Shown: positions 10,580-20,103 of the stretch, piece by piece
Layout: each line of letters begins with the position of its first letter
How positions within the stretch are numbered: position 1 is the first letter of the stretch
Assembly (NCBI GenBank): GCA_039621445.1
Contig: CP154956.1
Coordinates: 9,423,443-9,487,442, forward strand
Direction of reading: 5' to 3'
From: Euglena gracilis
Lineage: Eukaryota; Euglenida; Euglenophyceae; Euglenales
DNA: 64,000 nt
Made by a program: the position numbers and the translations under genes
Notes under the pieces: generated by a model
The model's database searches: none
Told to the model about the DNA's origin: nothing
Seen by the model: only the letters and a program-made list of their open reading frames with translations

Positions 10580-10975
10580 CAATTAGTATTGGAAATAGAG
10601 TGTCGTCGAAAATCATCAAAACATCCTGATTGCGTGTCTCGATTATCCTTTGAACAGATCCAACAATTGGCAAGCTTTTGCCGAATTCCCGTGGAACGTG
10701 TATCAAAACGTTCGGGGAACGTTCGGGCACACCCAGCGGAAGGAAGAAAGGAACGGGGAAGAAAAATTCCAAAACTGAGGCCCGCACCAAATTCCTATAA
10801 GAAAACTTTGCAGTTGAGCAACAAAATCCGCAAGGTGGCGCTTGCAACCATCAACGATGACAAAAATGCAGTGGCGCGTGGTGGCCCAAATAACGTTGCC
10901 GGCTGGCACCTTCCCTACCTTATGGATGTTTTCCCAACATCTTGCCTGGCTGACTTCTTCCCTACTTTTTAGACG
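10580..10975 (+). pseudogene. Array module, partial copy
   Basis: Contains CCCGCACCAAATTCCTATAA and the following GAAAACTTTGCAGTTGAGCA, homologous to 5110-5190, 9470-9560 and 13390-13450. One frame reads APNSYKKTLQLSNKIRKVAL, a credible helix. The array homology ends near GGTGGCCCAAATAACGTTGC. The first part (10580-10740) has no counterpart elsewhere in the window. Confidence 0.35.
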
Positions 10976-11545
10976 TTCTTCCAACAAACGTTCCTGAAGC
11001 ATGTGCCATCAAATTCTTCAACCCAAACAAGCAGTGGTCTCCATGAGACTGACACCAGAGCTTTCTTATCTGGGACCTGTACAAGCTGGCCCAGACCCCC
11101 AGCCTTCAACAGCCCATTCAGTACTGCATCCTGGCCCAGTACATCCTGGTCCAGCGGTGTACCTATCAGTGTGGGCCTCTGGAGCAGTTCTTCAACTGCC
11201 CATAGATCCAGGACCTCCTCCACCGGTGTGCCTTTAGTACCTGCACAGCCTGTCCAGTCAGCCTGTCCAGGGTCACCCCCCGTGGATCAACATTCAAAGA
11301 AACACCCTTCTGCAACAAACATTTCAACCCCAGCTGGTAGCCCCATCCCTGTTTACAGCTTGATTGTTGATTGTTGATTGTTGATGTGTTGATGATCATG
11401 ACAATCAGACCGAGATTTGAATCAATAGAAAAAAAAGAAACAATAATAGAATTCAATCATGAATTTATAAATTACAATTGAGTTGAGAAATATGTTCAAG
11501 ATATTTCTTATTTTTTTAATATACATCATATGAAAAAAAAGTTCA
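10976..11545. other. No assignable gene
   Basis: Pro/Ser-rich open frames overlap in several frames at 11000-11350 but show no family. 11350-11545 is AT-rich. Confidence 0.4.
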
Positions 11546-11599
11546 AAAATGGTGAAATTTAATACGTATATCAACTGGCGTTCTTGTTTTCTGTTCATC

Positions 11600-11990
11600 T
11601 CGCAAGGGATTGTGTGTGTTGGAGAATGGCAGCAGCCGATAACAGACGCGATGAATGGGACAGATAACATGATTGGGCTGGAGATCGGCATGGCCATCTG
11701 TTGCCACGACCGCGAACAGAGGTTGAGAGTGGAAACCTTCACCAGCGAGTGGAAGGGTCGATTCCAGTCCACCATTGCCAACACCCTGGGTGGAGTCATT
11801 TGTGGTCCCTGGCCCAACCAAGAAAAGCTCTCATTTTTGATTGGGACCAACGATGGTGTCACCAATTCTTGGGACACCTACGGACAGTGGAGCACGTCTG
11901 GGTGTGGCCATTACAAGATGACGGTGGACACCATGCAGGTCATGAAGCAGACGGCCAGGCATGGACCTGAGCCTGCGTGTATCAATGAAG
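11600..11990 (+). CDS. Array unit 2: exon of the unknown repeated protein family
   Basis: The frame runs through NGTDNMIGLEIGMAICCHD, WKGRFQSTIANTLGGVIC, GPWPNQEKLSFLIGTNDGV and WSTSGCGHYKMTVDTMQVM to CINEG. It stops at a GTATGTATG that looks like a splice donor, shared by all copies. It is about 95% identical at protein level to the copy ending near 12955, so the two arose by recent duplication. Pattern and conserved Cys (CC, GCG, C) suggest a compact beta-rich, possibly extracellular domain. No family is recognised. The unit lacks the first half present at 12025-12600. Confidence 0.5.
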
Positions 11991-12024
11991 GTATGTATGT
12001 ATGCATGTATGTGTGTCGAGAGGA

Positions 12025-12975
12025 CGACAAAGACGCAGAGGCGATGATGGACCAAATGACGTTGCCGATGTCGACGCGGCCAAAGTTGTTTCCCGGTGAT
12101 CCCTAGCGCGCTGTCGTGAATTTTGTGCGCTGGATGATGGCGGCAGAAGATAACATCACCGTGGCATCGTGCGATACCACAAACCACCCGTTCTTCGCAG
12201 GCCAGCCGGAAGGTCTCGCCATGGTGGCGTTCGGGCAGACAGGCGGAGCCGCCATGGTGAGCGTGAGCGCCCGGAACCTTAAAGCGACGTACAAGCTGAG
12301 ATTCTACGACACCCAAGCGGGGCCCCCTGGGCCAACAGACAACGGAACGAGCAACTGGATACTATGACCAAATTCATCGTATTGGGTGACGATGACGACT
12401 CAGAAAACCTGGGTTTGCAAAGAGGCGGGAGATGGGTGCGAGATTAACACCTCGTGGCCAATAAGGTCGGCGATAACCACGGACATAGGAGTTGAGCCCC
12501 TCCACAGAAGGTCAGCACCAATGGGGGAATACCAGGACACCGACCTCTTGTTTTTGCAAAATGGAGATTGCTTGACGTTCACCGTGGTGTTTGGGGACGC
12601 CCTGACCACGGACGCGATGAGTGGGACAGATAACATGATTGGGCTGGAGATTGGCATGACCATCTGTTGCCACGACCGCGAACAGAGGTTTAGAGTGGAA
12701 GCCCTCACCAGCGAGTGGAAGGGGCGGTTCCAGTCCACCATTGCCAACACCCTGGGTGGGATCATTTGTGGTCCCTGGCCCAACCAAGAAAAGCTCTCAT
12801 TTTTGATTGGGACCAACGATGGTGTCACCAATTCTTGGGAGACCTACAGACAGTGGAGCACGTCTGGGTGTGGCCATTACAAGATGACGGTGGACACCAT
12901 GCAGGTCATGAAGCAGACGGCCAGGCATGGACCTCAGCCTGCGTGTATCAATGAAGGTATGTATGTACGCATGTA
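12025..12975 (+). CDS. Array unit 3: best-preserved copy of the unknown repeated protein
   Basis: The first half (12110-12366) encodes WMMAAEDNITVASCDTTN, HPFFAGQPEGLAMVAFGQTG and YKLRFYDTQAGPPGP, and is closed by a TGA. The second half (12386-12955) encodes KTWVCKEAGDGCEI, AITTDIGVEPLHRRSAPM, DTDLLFLQNGDCLTFTVVFG, then the TDNMIGLEIGMTICCHD, WKGRFQSTIANTLGGIIC and GCGHYKMTVDTMQVMKQT stretch. It ends at CINEG with a GTATGT donor-like site. A short intron or a nonsense mutation separates the halves. The NITV, CD and CC/GCG pattern looks like a secreted, disulfide-stabilised domain, but I cannot name it. High similarity to units 1 and 2 indicates tandem duplication. Confidence 0.5.
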
Positions 12976-13149
12976 TGTATGTCCAGTGTTTGTCTAGTAG
13001 ACCTGATATTTTGAAAGCGTCTCGAATGAGCCCTTTGTCGGGTGTAACCCCACTGCATAGGATTTTTGAGCAATATCAGAGAGAACTTATCTTTCAGGCC
13101 TGCTGCTTTTGCAGGAGGCTTTACCTACCTGGCGAGGTATGTTCATGTT

Positions 13150-13440
13150 CTGATCCTTGCATGCACATCAGTGTGGATACCATCAAACACATGTCCCCGG
13201 AGCAAGCTCTCATGGATGGGATAAAAGCAGTATGGCCCGGGGAATGTGAGGTGAGGGACTCCCTTTTGGGCCTTCCCCGGCCAACACTCCAGTATGTGCT
13301 ACCCGTCGCATACCTCTGGGCAAAGGCACTCCTGTGCTGCACGTTAGAACCGACATGCCTTCTCCCCACCCCTTTTGAAAGAAGACGGAAACTCGGCCTG
13401 CGCCAAATTTTTACAAGAAAGATGTGCAATTGAGAAAACA
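13150..13440 (+). CDS. Array unit 3: downstream exon
   Basis: After an acceptor-like TGCACATCAG, the frame reads IKHMSPEQALMDGIKAVWPG, then CEVRDSLLGLPRPTLQYVLP. It is the intact counterpart of the site where the MITE inserted at 7084-7922, so it gives the ancestral sequence. The phase does not fit perfectly with the donor after CINEG, so the exon borders are uncertain. Confidence 0.4.
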
Positions 13441-13465
13441 TCAATCTAGCATGACAAAGACGGAG

Positions 13466-14110
13466 GGCTTCCACAGGGTCCCTGGCCAGCAGCTGCCCGC
13501 CTCCCCCAGCCGGTCCAGCCTACCCCCAAGCCCAAGGCCAAGGGGTGGCCCAAGGGGAAGGCGAGGGTGTGATTTCCTTTTTTCAAAGAAAAAATGAGCA
13601 ATTAATTGTGTTCATACTGATGTCATGGTGGTTGCTGTGGCGAAGAGGAGGTGGGTTGGGTGTGGTCACATTTTCAGTAAAAAACACAACAGTTCATTCT
13701 CCAATTTTTCAGGCAATGGCCGCGCCCCTATAAGCCCAAGAGGATATGATTGTACCGAAGATACCGGGTGCCATTGCTGATGAAGGAGCTCATAGGCAAC
13801 CAAGATATTTGAATGGAAAAGACGGTACGGGCGACTTCAGGCCACATTGCGCTCAACTATGGTGCTGTCTTCGCTCGGCTGCTATCTGCAGTTGAGGATA
13901 TCAATTTGTGACGGCCCTCCATATTACAATTATTTCTTACTGGAATGTTTCTTCATAAATATTCAAATTGGAAGAAAAAAATTTGCAATTGAACACTTTC
14001 AAAAAAAATTGACACATGGGCGATTGGTGGTTGCTACGAGATGCAGAAAGAGCAGATACAAACATTGATTGACGAGCTTCGACCAAAAATTGTAGGGCAG
14101 ACATTGGTAA
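13466..14110 (+). pseudogene. Array module B (copy of 9655-10195)
   Basis: Parallel to module A: GGCTTCCACAGGGTCCCTGG, CCCAAGCCCAAGGCCAAGGG, GCGAAGAGGAGGTGGGTTGG, AGGATATGATTGTACCGAAG and GTTGAGGATATCAA. It carries a roughly 75-bp insertion after the last motif (13910-14010) and lacks the basic tail because of small indels. Confidence 0.5.
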
Positions 14111-14200
14111 TGTCCGGTTTGCCAGTGGCTGACATTTGGGACCCACCGGCACTTCCCCCACGACATTTCCAATGGCTCAAACTGAAGCAGTTTTGAAAAA

Positions 14201-14755
14201 GACTTGTATAAAATATGTCAGATAATAAAAATGACGATTGGACAATATGTCAGATGTAAATGTGAGCATCAGATAATTCATATCAAAATATACATATTAT
14301 CATTTTCAGGATCAATATATAACAATCAGACAATATATAGAAAATAAAGTATACAACAATTAGATAACCGTAAAATATGATGACCAGTTAAACAACAATA
14401 TAATAAAAACCATGTAATTTTTAGATAATATAAAAGAGAAAACATAATGATTAGATAATATAAAGACAAAATATACAATAATTAGATAATATCTAAGGAA
14501 AACATATGTGGCAATTAGGCAATTAAAATACAAAACTAGATCATACAAAATTTAAAAAATATAATAATTAGATAATAAAATGTATAATAATTGAATAATA
14601 AAACAATATATAAGATAAATGTTACGATAATAATATCATAAATCTAAATAAATAAATACATTAATACATAAATAAATGATATAAAAATATAATATCATAA
14701 ATAAATATAATAATATATAATATCAAATATAATCTAAATTTATGACTTGCTCACA
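14201..14755. other. AT-rich spacer with TTAGATAATATA-like motif
   Basis: About 80% A+T, with many imperfect repeats of the form AATTAGATAATATAAA. No gene is seen. Confidence 0.6.
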
Positions 14756-14835
14756 ATTTGTCACAAGAGGTGTGTGCCAATGCATTTGCTTGGCCAAGCA
14801 AGAAACATTTTAAAGCGCATGTGCAAATATAATTA

Positions 14836-15135
14836 CCCCCCCCCCCCGTGTCCAATGACCAGTAACCTCTGTCCTGCAGCAGGAGGGTCGTTGGACGTAG
14901 GGTTGTGACCAAGGGGGGGGGGGTCGTTGGACAAGCAGTCAAATAAAAATTGGCAGGCACCTGGGACCCCACCACCCCAAAAAAGGTCAAAAAGGTTTTC
15001 ATCCTGGTGATTTGCACAGAAAACTTTGGGCAATTTGACAAATTTTCGCCCAAAACGTGCCAAAAATGGCCTTTCACCAATCCTTGGCCGATTTTGGACA
15101 CAGAATTTTTCGGCCCAGCGCTTTCGCCACGACCG
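14836..15135. mobile_element. G-run-bounded element, second GTCGTTGGAC copy
   Basis: The left end CCCCCCGTGTCCAATGACCA and inner GTCGTTGGACGTAGGG and GTCGTTGGACAAG repeat the ends of the 6183-6590 element. The core has GACAAATTTTCGCCCAAAAC, GTGCCAAAAATGG and a CCAGCGCTTTCGCC motif, parallel to 6390-6500. The right end is lost or replaced near 15140. Confidence 0.55.
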
Positions 15136-15206
15136 GTGTCAGCGCCTGGCAAAACGATGCTGGTGGAGCTTTTTGAGGTGTGGATCATAACATTGCCCTG
15201 GGACCA

Positions 15207-15604
15207 GGGTTCGATATAAGGACAGGTGGGGGGGTGGTCCGGACCCCCCTGCGGGCCAGGGGGGGGGGGGGGGGGTGGGGGGGACACCCCCCCACCTAAA
15301 CAGGTGCGCGGTCTGGGTGACCGAATTTTTTTGACCCCCCCAAAACGACCAAAAGTGCCATTTTGGGCACTTTTTGGGCAAAAATGTGCCAAAAATGCAA
15401 AAAAGTTTCGGCGCAAAGCGCCGGAGGAAAAAATTGACCCTTTTTGGGGGGGTCCCGGAGACCCCCCCCCCCGAGGGTCGGTCCGGACCCCCCTGGCAGG
15501 TGGGGGGGGGGGTGGTCCGGACCCCCCCTGCGGGCCAGGAGGGGGGGGGGGGGGGGGGGGACACCCCCCACCTAAACCATGTACGCCCTCCTTATATCAA
15601 ACCC
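15207..15604. mobile_element. G-run element with GGTTCGATATAAGG terminal inverted repeats
   Basis: The left end GGGTTCGATATAAGG (15207-15221) and right end CCTTATATCAAACCC (15590-15604) are inverted repeats. Just inside each are GTGGTCCGGACCCCCCTG and long G runs. The core holds TTTTGGGCACTTTTTGGGCA and GGCGCAAAGCGCCGG, the same theme as in the 6183 and 60757 elements. It has no coding capacity. Confidence 0.75.
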
Positions 15605-16228
15605 TGCTTAGGACCCCCTGGGGCGAGTCACTTTCCACTTTCAGAAAACCAGTCAGTCATTCCGCACAGTCGGTCACCTTGGCCACTCTGCCAAAAAAAA
15701 ATGATCAAAATAAATGGATTTTCGCCAAAAATCCTCCAAAATTCTTCCGTTCCAGGAGACGATTCAGCTGCAGAGCGCACCTTTGGGGGAACGTTAATTG
15801 CCGAAGGATGATTAAAAAATGGTGGGAAGAATCTTGTGTCGGATGATATGATATGGGTACATGGGGTATGTGCCTGAAGTGGTTGCACATATGCAGCTGA
15901 TCCAACCTGCACACCTCAGCCGATGGCTGTCAGAGTTCGCACCAAGCCCCCACATGACCCAAAGTCGGAAATCAGTGCCTTGGTTGATTATGCTCCAGAA
16001 GAAGGTATTTCTTCCACACAACCCATATCGGGAGATGTTTCCTCCAGCTGCAATATTGTTCGACTTAATTTTTGTCGGCCAGTGGACAATTCGAGGATAT
16101 ACAATTCTTGATTTTAATGATTAACTTGTTCTGCACTCCTCCCGGGGCAGACCGATCCGCAGGCCACCTCCTTGTGGTACAGGTTTTTTTGTTGTTAAAT
16201 TTGTTGTTGGGTAACTGCAGCTCTTGAA
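15605..16228. other. No gene seen
   Basis: Unique-looking sequence upstream of the YR retroelement. Open frames overlap and have no recognisable family. Confidence 0.4.
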
Positions 16229-16260
16229 CTACATGATCAGATACTTTATCCGATTACTTT

Positions 16261-16750
16261 ATGAGTGGGTCAATAAACACACATACCCTTCAGGGCCGGA
16301 CTCCTTCCTCATACCCGGCGCCGGAAGCGCCATCCCCAAAAATACTCATCCTTCTTGCAGCCGGCGACATTCATCCCAATCCGGGCCCCCCGACCTACCG
16401 CTTTGACCACACCCTTTTCCACCTCGTCGCCACGGCACTTGGCACCAACCCCCCGACATTTGACCTCTTCGCCGAAGGGTGGAACAGCCAGGCCAAAAAC
16501 TTCTGCACCGCTCAATGGGACGCCTTCTCCAGACCCTGGACGGGTCATTTTTTCTGGATCAACCCACCATTCCTCTTTCCGGCCGTGACACAAAAACTTC
16601 TACAGGACTCCCCCGACGCCATTGTGGTGGCACCTTTCTCCACCGAGCCCTAGTTCACCAAACTCAGGCAGGCAGCCAGCGCCGCCCGTGTCCTCCGCCG
16701 GGACATTCCTTGCTTCCACACCGAAGGCGAGACCACCACCCTGGCCCATA
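16261..16750 (+). pseudogene. DIRS-type methyltransferase-like domain behind a 2A-like peptide
   Basis: From ATG 16261, about 35 residues lead into LLAAGDIHPNPGP, a 2A-like sequence (residues 32-44; H replaces the usual E before xNPGP). Then follow TFDLFAEGWNSQAKNFC, DAFSRPWTGHFFWINPPF and QKLLQDSPDAIVVAPFS. FDLFA and NPPF are the substrate-pocket motifs of the adenine-methyltransferase-like domain of DIRS elements. A TAG at 16651-16653 interrupts the frame; reading past it gives FTKLRQAASAARVLRRDIP, so the stop probably replaced a Trp codon. The domain is non-functional as it stands. Confidence 0.6.
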
Positions 16751-17708
16751 GTCTTCTTCTTACTCTCCGCCCGTACGATGCCCACACGAGGCCCTCATCG
16801 CACCCCATGTCTACAGTGCGGCGGCATCGAGAGCAACCCGGGACCTGTGTCCTTCGGGGAATCCTTGGCCACCGTCACCACTTCCTTCCTCAGCCAAGCC
16901 AGCCAAACTGACTTGTCCCGAGCGAAGGCACAGCTCCAGCTCCGCTCCGCCGCGTGGCCTGAGAAATGGTGCGCCCCTCTCTTCCCCGATCCCTCGCAAC
17001 CACCGGATCTTGACTGTGCCTTACAATTTCTGTCCGGCTTTGAGGTCTTCTCCCAATCTGCCCTCAACCTGGTCCAAGGAACGCTCCAATGGAACTTCCA
17101 AACCTCCGAACTTGACCAACTTCGGGCCGAGATTGCGGCGCTCCGCCTCCAACAACAGCAATCCTCACAACCAGCCACCCCCCAGCCTCTCACGCCAGAA
17201 GAGATGGCCGCCGCATTGACGGACGAAACACACCAGTCCTTTCAAAGGCACAGACCCCACGCCCCTTTCATCCAACAACTCCTCACCATCTTTGACCGTA
17301 GCCTACGAAACATGCAACCCGACGACACCGTCTCCAGCCTCTGGGCAGCAGTGGCCAAATACCATTTCTCCGCCTCCGAATGCATTCCCCCTTTCGACTA
17401 CTCCGCTCCACCATCCCCACTCCCATACCAATCCACCTTCACACAGCATGCACGCACGTCGTCCACATCATCCGCCAACCCTACCCTCTCCAAACCTTTT
17501 CACCGAAGCCGTGGCCGATGGAGCCCGGCTGGTCGAGCGCTGCACCGCCCGCGGCACCCAAACCTTTGTGGCCTTCCAAGAGAGGGAGTACTACAAAAGT
17601 CGTGACAGCACGCTCTGGCCAAAAAGAGCGCCACCTCCCAAGCCCGGCTACCAGTGTCCAAACACACGACACTGGCACTGGCAGTGCCCAAAGCAGGAGG
17701 CCACCTGA
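16622..17708 (+). pseudogene. Gag-like protein with 2A-like peptide, frameshifted
   Basis: The frame 16622-17605 holds CLQCGGIESNPGP (2A-like, GIExNPGP), then an Ala/Leu-rich region with a coiled coil (SELDQLRAEIAALRLQQQQ) and a helical segment (FIQQLLTIFDRSLRNM; SSLWAAVAKYHF). The C-terminal part continues in the frame 17292-17708: LFTEAVADGARLVERC, TLWPKRAPPPKPGYQ and CPNTRHWHWQCPK, a Cys/His knuckle-like end. One frameshift near 17430-17490 separates them. The expected role is packaging of element RNA. Assignment as Gag rests on position, coiled coil and the Cys/His end. Confidence 0.55.
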
Positions 17709-18688
17709 CGCCATCCCACCCCGGGGACCCGTTCCCCTCCCAAACACACCACTTCCCTCCCTTTCCACCTGAGGCCGCACCGCTCAGCTGCACACCACCC
17801 AGACCTACCGCACAACTTATCTCCGCCATTGAACAGTTTCTCTCCACCATCACCCAGCACCGCCTCTCCTGCACTCCCTCCCCTGATACAGCCCTCCACT
17901 GGCACTGGGCACCAACCACATTGGTCACGTACTCCTCACGCCTCCAATCCTTCCTCACCTTTATCACTGGTAAGCCTGATGAGACCTCTCCACATACTTC
18001 GGTCGAAAACTTCCTCCGCCAAGCCACGGCAGAGGGCGCAGCCTCCTCCACCATCCGCTCCACGCTGTCCGCTATCCAGGGGTGCTGCAACTTCCAACGT
18101 ATCAGCGTCCCGCTCCACCCCTACTTTTGGCGCTACGCCTCCGCTGCGGACCGGATCCACCAACCACGTTTGCTCAATTGGCTACAGCCGGACCACTTCC
18201 TCCTCTCCCACTTTTGTCAATTGTCCCAACAAGACCTCCTCCCCTTGGGCATCACCATCTTGGCGTTGGCCTTCGGTCTCCATATTTCCGAAGCCTGCTC
18301 TCTCACCCTTAACTCTTTACAGTACACCACGGGAGGAGCCACACTCCAGCTCCAGACTGCCAAGATTCGACCTCCGTCACACCCTTCCACATCCCGGCCC
18401 CTCTCACCCCTACTACTCATCTGGTTCCTCCACTTGTGCTCCGTCCACCCTCCACACCACCCGGAAACCCCCTTCTGTACTCCCCGAGGCTTACAAGTGC
18501 AATTCCAAAGACTCTTTGCACACGTCGCCAAGCCACCCCACACCTTCCACATCATCCGCCGTACAGCAGCCAGGCTTATGTTCCTCTCAGATATTCCAAT
18601 GGAAAGCACTATGGCCTGGTGTAGATGGTCCAACACCAAGCAGGCAAGACACTACATTGGGTGTAACCTCCACCCCACACACGGTTGA
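17654..18688 (+). pseudogene. Tyrosine recombinase of the YR retroelement
   Basis: The frame is open from 17654 to TGA 18686-18688. It has a SAM-like N-terminal domain (TLVTYSSRLQSFLTFI; FLRQATAEGAASSTIRSTLS) and a catalytic domain (ILALAFGLHISEACSLT; TFHIIRRTAARLMF; WSNTKQARHYIG). HxxR and the C-terminal Tyr nucleophile are present. The first catalytic Arg, expected in G-L-R-I-S-E, is His (codon CAT, one transition from CGT), so the enzyme should be inactive. The frame overlaps the end of Gag by 55 bp, an arrangement that suggests a frameshift or re-initiation in the live element. Its role would be integration of circular DNA by strand exchange. Confidence 0.8.
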
Positions 18689-18938
18689 TTGCCCTGGCAC
18701 TTACCCTTCCCAAACCTTGCCCCGGGAAAACATGACACTCTCGCCCAATGCCTCCCTGTCTCTCCCCAAGACCTCTGGCCCTCCCTCCAGACCCTCCCGA
18801 TTCCCGAACACTTGCACAAACGCGCCCGGGCCGGGCTTGACAAGGCCTGGGCCACCCGAAACATGCTCTGGGGTTTAGCCGGTCGACTTTCCAAGCTCCC
18901 CCTCCCGTTTCCCATCCCACGGCGGCATTTTTCTCCTC

Positions 18939-19884
18939 TTGCGGTTACTTCTCCTTCTACATTCCACGCTCTTGAACTATGCACAGACCATGATAACACG
19001 AGGCCAGCTGTGGGACCTCCTCTTCAGCCTCCTTTCCATTAACTGGCTCCTTCTCCTCACCATCAAGTACTACAACGACTCCCTACATCAATCACCACCC
19101 ACCCACGAGCTCGCCGCGCGGGGTCTTGGACCTCGAGGACACTATACTATCCCACTGCACATCTGGAACACATACGTTTCCCCGGAGCTTCAACAACAAA
19201 TAACCTTCACCAAGCCGCCTGCCGACGTGCATCGGCCGCCTCGGCCCGTTACCGCCACACTCATCCGTGCCCTCCAACGTGACAATCTTCAACTCCCAGG
19301 CTCCCCCTCCCACCACCCGGTTTTACAACAGAACAACCTCTCGGCATTTGTCATCCCCCAAAACAGCGAGAAAATCTCCTTCATCGCTGACCTACGTTGG
19401 GTAAATACCTTTTCCAAACCTGCCCCTCCCTAACATACTTGATCTCGCACAACTAATGGGCGACCACCCCCCGGGATCCTTGTGGGCAACCGCACTAGAC
19501 CTACAAAACTTCTTTTGGAGTTTGCAACTGCCCACATCTTCCAGGGACATGTTTCGCTACCAGTCCCTACGCTTCCCATGCCTCCCGTTCGGTTCGAACT
19601 TATCCCGTGTCCTTGCACAACACACTTTACTCCACCTCATTGAGCAGGCCGCATCTTCCTTCTTTCACCCACACCTCCGTACCGCCCCCTACTGGTTTTT
19701 CACCTATTACGATGACCTGCTTATTGTCTCCACCTCCCCTGCCTTTTGTGGAACCCTCACGCAACACATCACCCACTTCCTCACCGCACAGAACCTGATT
19801 CTCTCCAAAAAATCCACACTCACACCCACCCAACAGCTCCGGTGGTTGGGCAAGACCATCGACTTCTGCAGAAGAGCAGGCTGA
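18939..19884 (+). pseudogene. Reverse transcriptase of the YR retroelement (3' truncated)
   Basis: The N-terminal part (18939-19433) ends in LSAFVIPQNSEKISFIADLR and WVN, the RT fingers motif with the R-x-x-x-D..R-x-x-N type core. It stops at TAA 19431-19433 and continues in the next frame (19456-19884): ATALDLQNFFWSLQLP (DLxxxF motif A), LPFGSNLSRVLAQ (PFG motif B), FFTYYDDLLIVS (YxDD box) and LRWLGKTIDF. Homology stops there, with no thumb or RNase H. One frameshift plus truncation make it inactive. Motif order and LPFG resemble DIRS/Ngaro/VIPER RTs. Confidence 0.75.
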
Positions 19885-20103
19885 AACAAAGGACAAGGAC
19901 AGAAATTTAAAGAACGGTGAAACCAAGCCCCGAGCAGCAGCCAAGCCCATTTGGGCATTGACAGATTTGGAAGAGGAATTTCAAGATTCAAAGAAGATGG
20001 AGAACAGAAGGGTTCCTAAGCCAAACTGGGTGACACCTCGGTATTTTTCCTCCCGCCCCTTTGCGCCACGCCCCCCCCCCCCTGTCCTGCCCCCCCCTCT
20101 GTG

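Larger units (their letters stand above)
16229..19884 (+). mobile_element. Tyrosine-recombinase retrotransposon, order MT - Gag - YR - RT
   Basis: Coding fragments in one orientation: a methyltransferase-like NPPF domain (16261-16750), Gag (16760-17708), tyrosine recombinase (17800-18688) and reverse transcriptase (18950-19884). Two 2A-like NPGP peptides precede the MT and Gag parts. Classical DIRS elements put the recombinase last, as the copy at 28-32 kb does; VIPER-type elements place it before RT. Here the MT lies at the 5' end, so the copy may be circularly permuted, a tandem junction, or a distinct architecture. RT stops abruptly after the palm and no RNase H follows, so the 3' end is missing. 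Terminal repeats were not found. Confidence 0.75.
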
